Source of the DNA: CBDFNC01 sp965249895 | GTDB lineage: Bacteria > Pseudomonadota > Gammaproteobacteria > Enterobacterales > CBDFNC01 | Assembly (NCBI GenBank): GCA_965249895.1 | Contig: CBDFNC010000002.1 | Coordinates: 62,001 to 126,000, forward strand | Length of the DNA: 64,000 bases | Direction: 5' to 3' | Shown here: positions 36,002 through 44,224 of the stretch, piece after piece | Position numbering within the stretch: the stretch's first letter is position 1 | Layout of the letters: every line of letters starts with the position of its first letter | Translations under genes and position numbers: made by a program | The notes under the pieces: model-generated | What the model saw: the letters and a program-made list of their open reading frames with translations, nothing else | Databases searched by the model: none | Told to the model about the DNA's origin: nothing

Positions 36002-36936
36002 AGCTCTTTGATATCGTGACTCAGTATGTTGTATATAAACAATCTGTTGGACTGAGCTTTGTCACCGATGCAGGTATTCTTAAAGCCTTCTGTCGGCACA
36101 CGGGCAATATTCCATTACAGGGCATCAGCAAAGAACAGCTTGAAAGCTACCTGAATGGTAAGCTCCCCATTTCCAGTTTTTGGTGACGAAAGTATTCGGC
36201 GCTGGCAGGGTTGTTGCGGTTTGCGATATCTCGTGGCTATATGACCGTTTCACCGCTGCCCGTACAGAAACCACAGATACCGGCACCATTGGCACCCTAT
36301 ATCTATTCACGCGCTGAACTAAAACGCTTATTGGATGCCACGCCAGCAAGCTGTAGTAAATACGTACCAGTGGATCCAATAGTCATTCGGACTTTGATTT
36401 TGCTGTTATACGGTGCTTGCCTGCGCCTCGGCGAAGCGCTCCGCCTGACGCTCAATCATGTTGACCTCCGTCAGGACATCCTGTTTATTCAAAACACCAA
36501 GTTTTATAAAAGCCGGTTGGTGCCTCTGGGACAGGATCTGAGCAAGGCATTACACCGGTATATCCAGCAACGGAATATCAGCTATAGCCAGGAAGCAGAT
36601 GCGCCATTATTCTGTTTCCAAGATGGCCGAGCATTAAGCCAGTCTGCTACGAGAAACGCTTTCCGGCGACTGCGAGTCCTCGCTGGCATTGAGTCAAATA
36701 GCACTGGCCGCCAGCAACCGCGATTGCACGATCTGAGGCACACAGGTGCGGTTCATCGGCTGGTAGCCTGGTATCGAAACGGTGATGATCTCCAGTATTT
36801 GTTGCCGCAGCTTGCCACTTATTTAGGCCACATCAATTTAAGCGCCACGCAACATTATCTCTCATTAACTCCTGAATTGTTGCGTGAGGCAAGTCAGCGA
36901 TTTGAATCCTATGCGAAGGAATCCGGCCATGACTAA
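35998..36936 (+). pseudogene. RitB-type tyrosine recombinase with an in-frame TGA
   Basis: 312 codons in a single frame, with one in-frame TGA at 36184-36186 (SSFW-stop-RKYSALAGLLRFAI). All catalytic motifs lie after the stop: ACLRLGEALRLTL, RLHDLRHTGAVHR, YLGHINLSATQHYLS. Coding resumes with no shift, so it is a single nonsense change, a sequencing error, or a readthrough point. Overlaps ritA by 4 bp and ritC by 8 bp. Confidence 0.88.
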
Positions 36937-37921
36937 ATCAAACTTACTGGGTCCCTGGCTGCGGAGATTTCTGCTTGAGCACTTGGTGACAGAACGGAAC
37001 CTTGCTAGCAATACCCAAAAAAGCTACCGGGATATGCTTACGTTGTTACTGCCGTTTGTCACTGAAAAATTGTCAACATCCGTGGACCGGTTAATTATTG
37101 ATGATCTATCGCCACTGATTATCCGTCAATTTTTGTCCCACCTGGAACAAAAAAGATCCTGTACTATCGCTACGCGTAATCAGCGCCTGAGCAGTATACA
37201 TTCGCTGGCTAGATTCATTGGCGAACATATTCCTGAGTACATTGATTGGTGCGCTCAAATCCGCCTGATCCCCGTCAAAAGAAGCTTTCAAGCAGAAATT
37301 ACTTATCTGGATAAACAAGAGATGAATGCGCTACTGGCGGCACACGATGATAGTGCCCAAGGACGACGGGAACACGCAATTTTAATGTTTCTATATAATT
37401 CAGGCGCCAGGGCAAGTGAAGCGGCACAACTAAAGATCGGGGATATCGATTGGCATGCTCAATGTGTCCGAATAGTTGGAAAAGGCAATAAAGAGCGTAG
37501 ATGCCCACTCTGGGAGACTACGTTTGAGCTGTTACATGAACTCGTGAGCAAACGCGAAATGGGAGAACATGTATTTCTTAACCGGTGCCATCAGCCAATT
37601 ACAAGATCAGGGATCTACACACTCGTAAAACGATGTGCTAATCGAGCCAAAGAATTTGCGCCTTCGCTGAGGAGAAAAACAGTGAGTCCTCATGTCGTTA
37701 GACATTCAACTGCCTCGCATTTGCTTCAGGCGGGTGTTGATATCAACACGATTAGAGGATGGTTAGGGCATGTTTCACTGATGACGACCAATATATATGC
37801 CGAAACAGATCTTAAAACCAAAGCCAGGGCATTGGCATCGTGTGCAATTTCTGAAGAGGCTAAACCACGGAAGTCCTGGCAGGAACAACCGGAACTAATG
37901 GAATTTCTACGGATGTTATAA
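36929..37921 (+). CDS. RitC-type tyrosine recombinase
   Basis: A protein of 330 residues. The start ATG at 36929 overlaps the ritB stop, the usual coupling. Catalytic motifs: NSGARASEAAQLKI, SPHVVRHSTASHLL, GWLGHVSLMTTNIYAETD. An upstream in-frame ATG at 36884 lies within ritB and is unlikely. Appears intact. Confidence 0.92.
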   Translation: MTKSNLLGPWLRRFLLEHLVTERNLASNTQKSYRDMLTLLLPFVTEKLSTSVDRLIIDDLSPLIIRQFLSHLEQKRSCTIATRNQRLSSIHSLARFIGEHIPEYIDWCAQIRLIPVKRSFQAEITYLDKQEMNALLAAHDDSAQGRREHAILMFLYNSGARASEAAQLKIGDIDWHAQCVRIVGKGNKERRCPLWETTFELLHELVSKREMGEHVFLNRCHQPITRSGIYTLVKRCANRAKEFAPSLRRKTVSPHVVRHSTASHLLQAGVDINTIRGWLGHVSLMTTNIYAETDLKTKARALASCAISEEAKPRKSWQEQPELMEFLRML

Positions 37922-38828
37922 CCCAAAAAATTATGTGCTGGCTGGCAGCTTGCGTATTCAGTGTGGAAGCAGATTATAGAGCTTGCCAGTACATAATTCT
38001 CGGCAGAACATAATCCTTGTTATGTTCTGCAGCACATAACAAGGACAAAGCCAAGGCTGAAAATGCGGTTTTAATCGTTGAACGCTGGATCTTGATGCGT
38101 ATTCGTAAGCAGACCTTCCATACCCTGGCCAGCTTAAACCTGACCTTGAAAAAGTTACTGACCGAGCTAAATTCGCGGCCATTTCGCGACCTCCCGGGGT
38201 GCAGACAAACCCTCTTTAAAAGCTGGATAAACTCGTCCTTAAGCCATTGCCTAAGTATCGTTATGAGTACGTGGATTATCACCACGCCAAGGCAGGGATT
38301 GACTATCACGTCTTCTACAAGAAACACGCTTACTCCGTACCACACGTTTATGTGGGTGAGCGTGTGGATCTGGAGGCAAGTGAGCGCCTGGTGCGGATCT
38401 ACTTCAAAGGGGAGTGCATCGCTCAGCATCCCAGAAGCCACAAAGAAGGCGGTTTTACCACCATCGCAGAGCATATGCCGGTTTCTCACCAAAAACAGCG
38501 CTGGTCGCCTGAGCGGTTGCTGGGTTGGGGGGCCAGTATCGGCCCTGGAACTCGGGCTTTGGTCGAGCATCTGCTCAACAGCAAAGCTCATCCCGAACAA
38601 ACTTATATAGCTTGCTTAGGGTTACTCAATCTGGAGCGTCAATATACAGGAGCCCGTTTGGAAAGCGCTTGCCAAAGAGCGTTACTCCTTAGTCGCCCTA
38701 ACCGTGCAACAGTCCATAACTTACTGAAAAACAGACTTGAAAACCAACAGCCAGAGTTGGATCAACAAGCCCAACCGGTTAACCACAGCAATATTCGTGG
38801 CGCCAATTACTACAACTAGGAAAGTAGC

Positions 38829-39560
38829 ATGTCTGATATCATTATCGAGCAACTAAGAGCGCTTCGTCTGACGGCCTTCTCTCAAGCCCTTGAGCAGCAA
38901 AGACAGCAGCCTACCACTTACGCTGAACTTGGCTTCGAAGAGCGGCTTACCCTGCTCCTTGATCATGAATTGCTTGGCCGGGAAAATAACCGGATCAACC
39001 GCCTGCGCAAGCAAGCCAAATTCCGCCTGTCAGCACAACCTGAAAAGCTGGATTACGCTCCTGAACGAGGGCTTAAGAAAGCCAACTTCGCCGAGCTCTT
39101 CAGTGGAAACTACCTGAAAAGACAACAGAACATCCTGATCACCGGAGCAACAGGCTGCGGCAAAACTTACCTTGCCTGCGCCTTGGGGGAGCAGGCCATC
39201 CGCCAACAACACAATGTGAAATATTATCGCTTAGGGAGGCCGCTGGATGCTCTGGCAGCCGCCAGAGTGGACGGCAGCTATACCCAGCTGATGAGTAAGC
39301 TGGCCAAAGTATCACTGATGGTCCTGGATGATTGGGGATTAGAAAAACTCAGCGCAAAACAAGCCAGTGATTTACTGGAAGTGATGGAGGACAGGTACCA
39401 ACTGAGCAGTACTGTCATCGCCAGTCAGATCCCGATAGAAGAATGGCATCAGCTTATCCCAAATCCAACGATTGCAGACGCCCTTCTTGATAGGTTGATC
39501 CATAACGGCCAGAGAATAGCCCTAAAAGGTGAATCACTTAGAAAACAGAAATTGACTTAA
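38829..39560 (+). CDS. istB: IstB ATPase, transposition helper of IS21
   Basis: A protein of 243 residues, 9 bp after istA with GGAAAG upstream. Walker A is ITGATGCGKTYLACALG, Walker B LMVLDDWGLEKL, sensor SSTVIASQIPIEEWH, and the C-terminal arginine region IADALLDRLIHNGQRIALKG. AAA+ protein that directs IstA to its target. Intact, though its partner is broken. Confidence 0.95.
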   Translation: MSDIIIEQLRALRLTAFSQALEQQRQQPTTYAELGFEERLTLLLDHELLGRENNRINRLRKQAKFRLSAQPEKLDYAPERGLKKANFAELFSGNYLKRQQNILITGATGCGKTYLACALGEQAIRQQHNVKYYRLGRPLDALAAARVDGSYTQLMSKLAKVSLMVLDDWGLEKLSAKQASDLLEVMEDRYQLSSTVIASQIPIEEWHQLIPNPTIADALLDRLIHNGQRIALKGESLRKQKLT

Positions 39561-39650
39561 CCCGATCACTCAGTGTAAAAAAGAGGTGAGAAAAAAGAGA
39601 CAAAATAAAGCGATCGGTTTAGACCGAAATGACCGATCGGAATCAGCGAA

Positions 39651-40204
39651 ATACGCAGACGCACAACCCAAAGGGAAAAAGAACAGTAAGCCGTCAAAAG
39701 CAGATATGGCGCTGAGCTACATCAATAAACTGTATGGTATCGAGCGTACCATCAAGACCCTTAGCGTGGATGAAAAATATCAGCAACGGCAAAAACAAAG
39801 TGTGCCAGTACTGAATAAGCTGAAAGACTACCTGGGAAAAAATCAGTGCAAGGTAGTGAAAGACAGTTTAACCGGGATAGCAATGACCTACCTGAGTAAT
39901 CAGTGGGACAAGCTCACCGTGTATTGTACAAACGGTGAACTTTACATCAGCAATATCCTGGCTGAAAACGCAATCCGTCCGTTTGTAATTGCTAGAAAGG
40001 CCTGGTTATTTAGCGATACGCCAGCAGGAGCGCATGCGAGTGCGGTTCATTATAGCTTAATCGAAACGGCTAAAATCAATGGATTGGACTTACGATTACC
40101 TGCTAAAAGTGCTCACCGCTTTACCGTATGCAGATACGGTAGAGAAGCTTGAAGCTTTGTTACCTTGGAACCTTAAAAAGTCAAAAATTGAGCCTCTGGA
40201 ATAA
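39651..40204 (+). pseudogene. IS66-family transposase, C-terminal fragment
   Basis: The frame begins at the right end of IS21 with DAQPKGKKNSKPSKADMALS, then LYGIERTIKTLS, LTVYCTNGELYISNILAENA and IRPFVIARKAWLFSDTPAGA. This is the end of an IS66 TnpC, of a different subgroup from the two ISBst12-like copies. Near 40083 a one-base loss shifts frame to YDYLLKVLTALPYADTVEKL, ending at the native stop near 40204. Confidence 0.88.
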
Positions 40205-40475
40205 AGGCAAGTACGTCCTTCATTGAGCGCTTACAAACCTTAGGCTGCACAGGATTGATTCCAGTGGCGTGAAACTTCTCAACAGATTTATTCAACCTTT
40301 CATTGCTACCATTACCAGTAAAGCAGTGCTTCCACCTAGCTCCCTTCCCTTTGCCAATGTAAACACATTCGCCATTAATGAATGCGGCGTAAATATAACT
40401 TCCTATAGGCTTTGCAGTGTGGCTTGCGCTAAACAAGTCATCAAGCCTAAGTATGTGCTTAACCTTTGAAATCAT
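40205..40475 (-). pseudogene. GIY-YIG nuclease-like fragment
   Basis: About 90 residues from the ATG at 40475 (MISKVKHILRLDDLF), with the GIY-YIG-like core IGSYIYAAFINGECVYIGKG and KGARWKHCF. The C-terminus is cut off by the IS66 remnant; a chance stop occurs at 40173. GIY-YIG proteins of this size occur in phages as homing or repair nucleases. Catalytic completeness cannot be judged. Confidence 0.6.
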
Positions 40476-40478
40476 TGT

Positions 40479-40742
40479 TTACCCTATTTTGTAATCCAGC
40501 AAATTCAATACGTGCATAAACCAGGCGGCTGAGTACGTGCCGCCGGATACCTTGTTTCTCAAGCCCTGCTCAGACACCGGACGACCGGCAGTGGTGAGAG
40601 TTTCTGCCAGCTGCTTATAGTTCACATCGGCTTTCACCATTGCCACGCGCAGGACTTTCTTAGCCTCTTTGGCATATTCCTTATCTAGCATCTTCTCTGT
40701 GTCCGTCTTCGGGCTTTTGACTGCTTTGCTCATTTTCATCAT
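40479..40742 (-). CDS. DUF6471-type small protein
   Basis: A protein of 87 residues: a basic N-terminus, then KKVLRVAMVKADVNYKQLAE, TLTTAGRPVSEQGLRNKVSG and GTYSAAWFMHVLNLLDY. This matches small HTH-like DUF6471 proteins found in mobile elements, probably DNA-binding. The region in front of it (40743-40840) has several taacc/ggtta motifs in both orientations that could be its operators. Only 3 bp separate its stop from the GIY-YIG start, so they form one operon. Confidence 0.65.
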   Translation of the reverse strand: MMKMSKAVKSPKTDTEKMLDKEYAKEAKKVLRVAMVKADVNYKQLAETLTTAGRPVSEQGLRNKVSGGTYSAAWFMHVLNLLDYKIG

Positions 40743-40850
40743 GTGACAACTATAACCTATTTTTATTATACAAGTAATCTAACATGGGTTTAAAAGTAAC
40801 CAATATAGGTTATATTAGTAATCATCAAAGGTTACTTGTTAGGCGGGTTA
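40743..40850. promoter_or_regulatory. Divergent promoter region with repeated TAACC dyads
   Basis: Ataacctat (40750), aagtaaccaatataggttat (40795-40814) and aaaggttactt (40828) form repeated inverted half-sites between the DUF6471 gene and rightward small frames. The layout fits an autoregulated operator. Confidence 0.4.
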
Positions 40851-40854
40851 AGTT

Positions 40855-40959
40855 ATGCACCACATCGAAATCGCGTTATCCGAAGGCGTCATTTTTGGAA
40901 ACTCATCCATGTTGTTCCTGGGGTTGGACTCTGATTGTTGGGCCTGGGTTGATGAGTAA
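40855..40959 (+). CDS. Small frame, possibly a broken longer gene
   Basis: 34 codons (MHHIEIALSEGVIFGNSSML, then FLGLDSDCWAWVDE) to a TAA at 40957. The same frame continues open for 27 more codons (QIDLPKPRGNAKLASVSSHA, then QLIAENG) to a TGA that overlaps the ATG of the next gene. The simplest reading is a 62-residue gene with a nonsense mutation; coding status is uncertain. Confidence 0.3.
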   Translation: MHHIEIALSEGVIFGNSSMLFLGLDSDCWAWVDE

Positions 40960-41039
40960 CAAATTGACCTACCGAAGCCGAGAGGCAACGCGAAACTGGC
41001 TAGCGTTTCTAGCCATGCACAGCTAATAGCGGAAAACGG

Positions 41040-41279
41040 ATGAGCATAATAACCAAAGAAAACGATAGGTATGTGTTGCGTGCGCCGCTTGTCGGATTTA
41101 TCAAAAACAACTGGCTAAGACGATTGGCAATGTTACTAGCAGCTCCAATTATGTTGGTTATTGTTGGGGCTGTGAATCTTGCCAAAGCGGCTATCTGGTA
41201 TTTGCTGAGTTGCGCACGATGCGTCAACGATATTGTAAATGGGTATTTAGAGCTTTGGGACAAACCAAGGCAAAAATAG
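41040..41279 (+). CDS. Small membrane protein
   Basis: A protein of 79 residues. A basic start (MSIITKENDRYVLRAPLVGF) is followed by a long hydrophobic stretch (LAMLLAAPIMLVIVGAVNLA, then KAAIWYLLSCA). CGGAAAACGG stands directly before the ATG. Unknown function; one of a run of tiny genes in this part of the island. Confidence 0.5.
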   Translation: MSIITKENDRYVLRAPLVGFIKNNWLRRLAMLLAAPIMLVIVGAVNLAKAAIWYLLSCARCVNDIVNGYLELWDKPRQK

Positions 41280-41445
41280 CGGAATTCGAGCGCCGGCTTA
41301 AATGTGCCGGCACAAGCAAAAATTCACTGCCGGCGGGATTTGTGCCGGCGCAAAAAGTTAATGGCTGGGCAGGAGCGTTAATCTGCGCCAAATCTATCTT
41401 GCTATATCGATCACTGGCAAGGCGGAGGAAAGCGAAAAATCTTAT
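41280..41445. repeat. Cluster of GCCGGC palindromes
   Basis: Four gccggc hexamers within 60 bp (41291-41350) in inverted arrangement: gcgccggc, gtgccggcac, ctgccggcggg, gtgccggcgc. Able to form GC-rich hairpins; no gene seen here. Confidence 0.4.
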
Positions 41446-41449
41446 CTAT

Positions 41450-41515
41450 ATCGGCGCTGGCCTATCCAGTTATAGATAAAGCAGATCAGGGGTTCGATTC
41501 CCTTGCCAGCTTCCA
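41450..41515 (+). other. tRNA-like 3' end: T arm, acceptor stem and CCA
   Basis: Aggggttcgattccctt is a T arm with consensus loop; it is followed by gccagct, then t and cca, as at a tRNA 3' end. A gctggc at 41455 could pair with the acceptor strand, leaving room for only one small hairpin (ctat/atag). No complete cloverleaf is present. Either a tRNA fragment left by an old attachment site or a tRNA-mimic element. Confidence 0.5.
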
Positions 41516-41521
41516 CTTAAC

Positions 41522-41551
41522 CGAACTATCCGGAATTTCCGGATAGTTCGC
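41522..41551. promoter_or_regulatory. Near-perfect 28-bp palindrome
   Basis: Cgaactatccgga/tccggatagttcg with a 2-base centre, just after the tRNA-like end. Could be an operator or a hairpin terminator; no T-run follows. Confidence 0.45.
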
Positions 41552-41745
41552 CAAACAGCGGAAACCGTGATGGTGCCGTAATCTGTTACTGGACCATCCA
41601 AATGACGGAAACAGGCTAAGTAGGTGAGCATAAGTTTTCAGAGCTGCTCCCTGTTTGTTTTTTATGCAGTGGCACAGATATTTTTGCGTTTTTTCACCGA
41701 CTCCAGTATACATGCATCAATTTTCAACATCATGCGAACCAATCC

Positions 41746-42764
41746 GTGAAAGTAGTATGGCGCCTTACTGAGGCCGAACAAATTACCCTTAGAGAGTCTG
41801 TGGCTAATCACCCCAAACATCGTTGTAGAATCCGGGCTCATGCCATCCTACTCAGCCATAAGAGATACGATATTAAGCAGCTAGCGGATATCTTCGATAC
41901 CAGCTTGGAGACGCTTTCTAAATGGATCGATTGCTGGGAAGAGTTTGGGATCTCAAGCCTTTATGACGCAAAGCGAACGGGGCGGCCCACTATTTATACG
42001 GATGAGGAGAAACAGCGCCTGAAAGAGCTTGTGGATGAGGAGCCTCATCAACTCAAGCGAGCCCAGTCCCTGATGGAGAAAGAAAGCGGCAAAAAAGCCA
42101 GCGTTTCAACGATTAAGCGAACGTTGAAAAAAAATTTAACTACAGCCATAAAAGAGCCAGACATTCACTCAAACTAAAGCGTGATGAAGAGGCGTTCCGA
42201 AAGTGTTACAACACCCTGAATAAATTTATAAAGCTTGAACAAGAGGGCGAGTTGGACCTCTATTATTTCGATGAATCAGGTTTTAGCCAAAAATCGAACT
42301 TACCTTACGCATGGAGCCCAGTCGGTGAGCCGTTTGCATTTCCTGCCTATTCGCATAGTAAGCGATTGAACGTACTTGGCTTTTTAAGCCGCCAAGGAAA
42401 GCTGGTTTACCACAGCACCGAAGGTCACGTTACTACTGACACAGTCATCGAGGCGTTTGAAAAGCTGATAGAAAATAAGCCACACACCGCAAAGAAAAAA
42501 CTGACAGTCGTTTTTCTGGACAACGCATCTTTTCACCGCTCTGCGAAATTTAAAGAGAAATGCAGTGACTGGATAACAGAGGGTGTTTTGGTGCTGTATC
42601 TGCCAGCTTATTCGCCAGAGCTGAATATCATAGAAATACTATGGCGGAAAATTAAGTATGAATGGCTTCCCACCTGCGCTTTTGAAACATTTGAAAATCT
42701 GACCAAGTGTGTAAAAAACATCCTGTCTAATTATCCATCTAAATTCAGAATAACTTTTACCTAG
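41746..42764 (+). pseudogene. IS630-family transposase in two frames
   Basis: The first frame (41746-42177) has the HTH part (MKVVWRLTEAEQITLRESVA, then IKQLADIFDTSLETLSKWID and RTGRPTIYTDEEKQRL). After an A8 run near 42126 coding continues in the -1 frame (KFNYSHKRARHSLKLKRDEE) into DLYYFDESGFSQ, VVFLDNASFHRS and LPAYSPELNIIEILWRKIK, which carry the DDE residues. A -1 slip on the A8 run would make a full protein of about 340 residues, so it may be functional by frameshifting, or simply broken by one lost A. Confidence 0.88.
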
Positions 42765-42811
42765 GTACTTAACACCAGTTCTGTGCCAGCCCCTTATTTA
42801 GATAAACATTG

Positions 42812-43375
42812 TTATAAGAAGCTGAACGCTGATTCGATTGATGAGCCAACGTTCGAAAAGAATTCACCAATTTTATTAATAGCAGTTTTAACCCATTGAA
42901 CAATCTTTGCTACCAAATCCCCAAAAAACTCACTGATCTTTTGGCCTATCACTGAGAAGAAGTTGCTAACTACACTATATGCTTTCAATATCACGTTCTG
43001 AGCAGCGGGGTATTGAGCTCCAGCCGCTTTCAGTTTTTTTGCCAAGGAATCTTGCTGAGCTGAAAACGCTGCTATATTTTTGTCTCTTTGTTCGTTGATG
43101 GCCTTATCAAACGCCGATTGGTCTTTGTTACTTTGGAATGTATCTACTGTTTTAGTAGCCTCAGTTTTTTGTTCTTCAGAAGAAGACATCAAGTCTTTTT
43201 TTGATGTCTCAAAAGCGCTCATAGCATCATTTGGCAAAGTTTCGTTTGCGGCATTTTCAATAACATGGGTTGGTAGAGAAAAAGCTACAACATTGTTTTT
43301 TGACGCAGAGTTAGTCAACGTATTTCTTGTAATAGAATCAATGTGTGCATTAAATTCTTCTGCTAATAGTGTCAT
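42812..43375 (-). CDS. Unrecognised 187-residue protein with repeated amphipathic helices
   Basis: AAGGAAATCGAA precedes the ATG. Soluble, Glu/Lys/Ser-rich N-terminal two thirds with coiled-coil character (NEQRDKNIAAFSAQQDSLAK), then a C-terminal third with three aromatic amphipathic units: NFFSVIGQKI, EFFGDLVAKIVQWVK, EFFSNVGSSIESAFSFL. No signal peptide. The C-terminal pattern resembles membrane-inserting helices of toxins or phage membrane proteins, but I do not recognise a family and assign no function. Confidence 0.6.
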   Translation of the reverse strand: MTLLAEEFNAHIDSITRNTLTNSASKNNVVAFSLPTHVIENAANETLPNDAMSAFETSKKDLMSSSEEQKTEATKTVDTFQSNKDQSAFDKAINEQRDKNIAAFSAQQDSLAKKLKAAGAQYPAAQNVILKAYSVVSNFFSVIGQKISEFFGDLVAKIVQWVKTAINKIGEFFSNVGSSIESAFSFL

Positions 43376-43613
43376 TTCGATTTCCTTCTAGTTGATTAAG
43401 ATAGCTGTCGTTCAATGCGATAATCAGCAAAAACTGTGAATGAACTTTCTTAGTAAGAGGATAAGATGAATGTGGCTTTTCTAGAGCCACCCTTAACTCT
43501 AGATAGATATGGTAGTAGTAATGAGAGTTCTTGTTATTACATCTGGTTACAGCGAAATGACCGTGACTGGGGCTTAACCTTGATAGTCGGTTTCTCTAGC
43601 ATACGCGAATGCA

Positions 43614-43745
43614 ATGAGAAAACATTCATTCAAACAGTACGAAGAATCGTGCGGTGGATTCACTCCAGAGCAACGGTTATTTACACTGGCGGCGTTTATA
43701 TCCGGGTGGACTGCACAAGAGCAGTTTATTAACGAACAGAATTAG
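43614..43745 (+). CDS. Tiny hypothetical protein
   Basis: 43 residues (MRKHSFKQYEESCGGFTPEQ, then RLFTLAAFISGWTAQEQFIN). The composition is protein-like, more so than the overlapping longer frame at 43466. Its stop is followed directly by the CGGAAATCG motif and the next small frame. Similar short Trp/Glu-rich proteins are common in phage accessory regions. Confidence 0.45.
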   Translation: MRKHSFKQYEESCGGFTPEQRLFTLAAFISGWTAQEQFINEQN

Positions 43746-43756
43746 CGGAAATCGAA

Positions 43757-43837
43757 ATGGCTTATAAAAATGGCAGCTCCCCAGGCGGGATATGGCTGAA
43801 AGAGGGGCTATTTGTCAACGTCGAAGGTGTGTCTTAG
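43757..43837 (+). CDS. Tiny hypothetical protein
   Basis: 26 residues (MAYKNGSSPGGIWLKEGLFV, then NVEGVS), 11 bp after the previous stop, with CGGAAATCGAA in front. Coding status is plausible but not certain. Confidence 0.3.
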   Translation: MAYKNGSSPGGIWLKEGLFVNVEGVS

Positions 43838-43885
43838 TTGAGGCAATTAAGGGTGGTCAAAAGGCCACCTTACAATATAAATCAG

Positions 43886-44224
43886 TTACATCCTGCAAAA
43901 TAAGAAAGTGAACCTATATGAGCCTTTCGGTTGGTAGTGAACTCTGGAACTATGGTACGTAGAGGTTGTGTATCCCAGTTCGGCACAAACCTCATCAGCT
44001 TTTTGTTTATTACATTCTCCATTGCACCTGAATGAAAGCAATTCGGGTCCGGCTATTTGCACTGGTTTGATTGCTAGGGTATGGAGCAGGCGCCTTACCT
44101 CACAGGCAATAGGTTTCTCTTGGGAGTTCAATTGGAAGCCTTCCGCACATTCAGAAACCTTGGCAGCGTGAACAGGCGTGTTTATGGCTATAGCAAAAAG
44201 GAATATAGATAATGGTCGAATCAT
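43886..44224 (-). CDS. Secreted cysteine-containing protein
   Basis: A protein of 112 residues with a signal peptide (MIRPLSIFLFAIAINTPVHA). The mature part has six Cys (SECAEGF, IACEVRR, FRCNGECNKQKADEVCAELG, LFCRM), suggesting disulfides. Periplasmic or secreted; no family recognised. Opposite to the phage operon, as for cargo genes. Confidence 0.6.
   Translation of the reverse strand: MIRPLSIFLFAIAINTPVHAAKVSECAEGFQLNSQEKPIACEVRRLLHTLAIKPVQIAGPELLSFRCNGECNKQKADEVCAELGYTTSTYHSSRVHYQPKGSYRFTFLFCRM

Larger units (their letters stand above)
34628..38040 (+). mobile_element. RIT element (three tyrosine recombinases) inside istA
   Basis: About 3.4 kb with three overlapping tyrosine-recombinase genes in one direction, the defining trait of Recombinase-In-Trio elements. 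The ends share an imperfect inverted repeat: left aaggattatgttctg then aattatgt; right the reverse complement (acataatt, then cagaacataatcctt), followed by an extra dyad gttatgt/acataac. Istal sequence aagga is present at both junctions, either as a 5-bp duplication or as part of the repeat. Confidence 0.88.
33870..38819 (+). pseudogene. istA: IstA transposase gene, split by the RIT element and frameshifted
   Basis: The first part (33870-34627, MPKKRIVMSKIKDALRLKFE, then KLFIDYCGPTVPIVNPDTGE and NLLIPDNLRSAVTKA) ends at YRPKD. After the RIT element the frame continues at 38041 as KDKAKAENAVLIVERWILMR. A one-base loss near 38216 then shifts frame to LDKLVLKPLPKYRYEYVDYH and on to the stop at 38819. 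The rve core, Mu-like C-terminal domain and HTH are therefore all present but in pieces. Confidence 0.92.
33650..39650 (+). mobile_element. IS21-family element split by a RIT element
   Basis: The ends carry related inverted sequences: left ttcgctccattccgatca near 33650, right (reverse complement) ttcgctgattccgatcg near 39650, with further ccgatca/aaccgatc repeats inside both ends. Between them are istA (broken) and istB. Without the 3.4-kb RIT insertion the element would be about 2.6 kb, normal for IS21. It is flanked by fragments of two different elements (IS5, IS66), showing a deletion. Confidence 0.88.

Noticed and set aside
40784..41026. 80-residue plus-strand gene
   Set aside because: Another frame (40855 onwards) has better protein-like composition in the same DNA.
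41746..42764. Two separate genes
   Set aside because: Both frames are consecutive parts of one IS630 transposase joined by a -1 shift at an A8 run.
43466..43732. 88-residue plus-strand gene
   Set aside because: It has AGAGGA upstream, but its second half overlaps a more protein-like small frame at 43614; at most its N-terminal part could be real.
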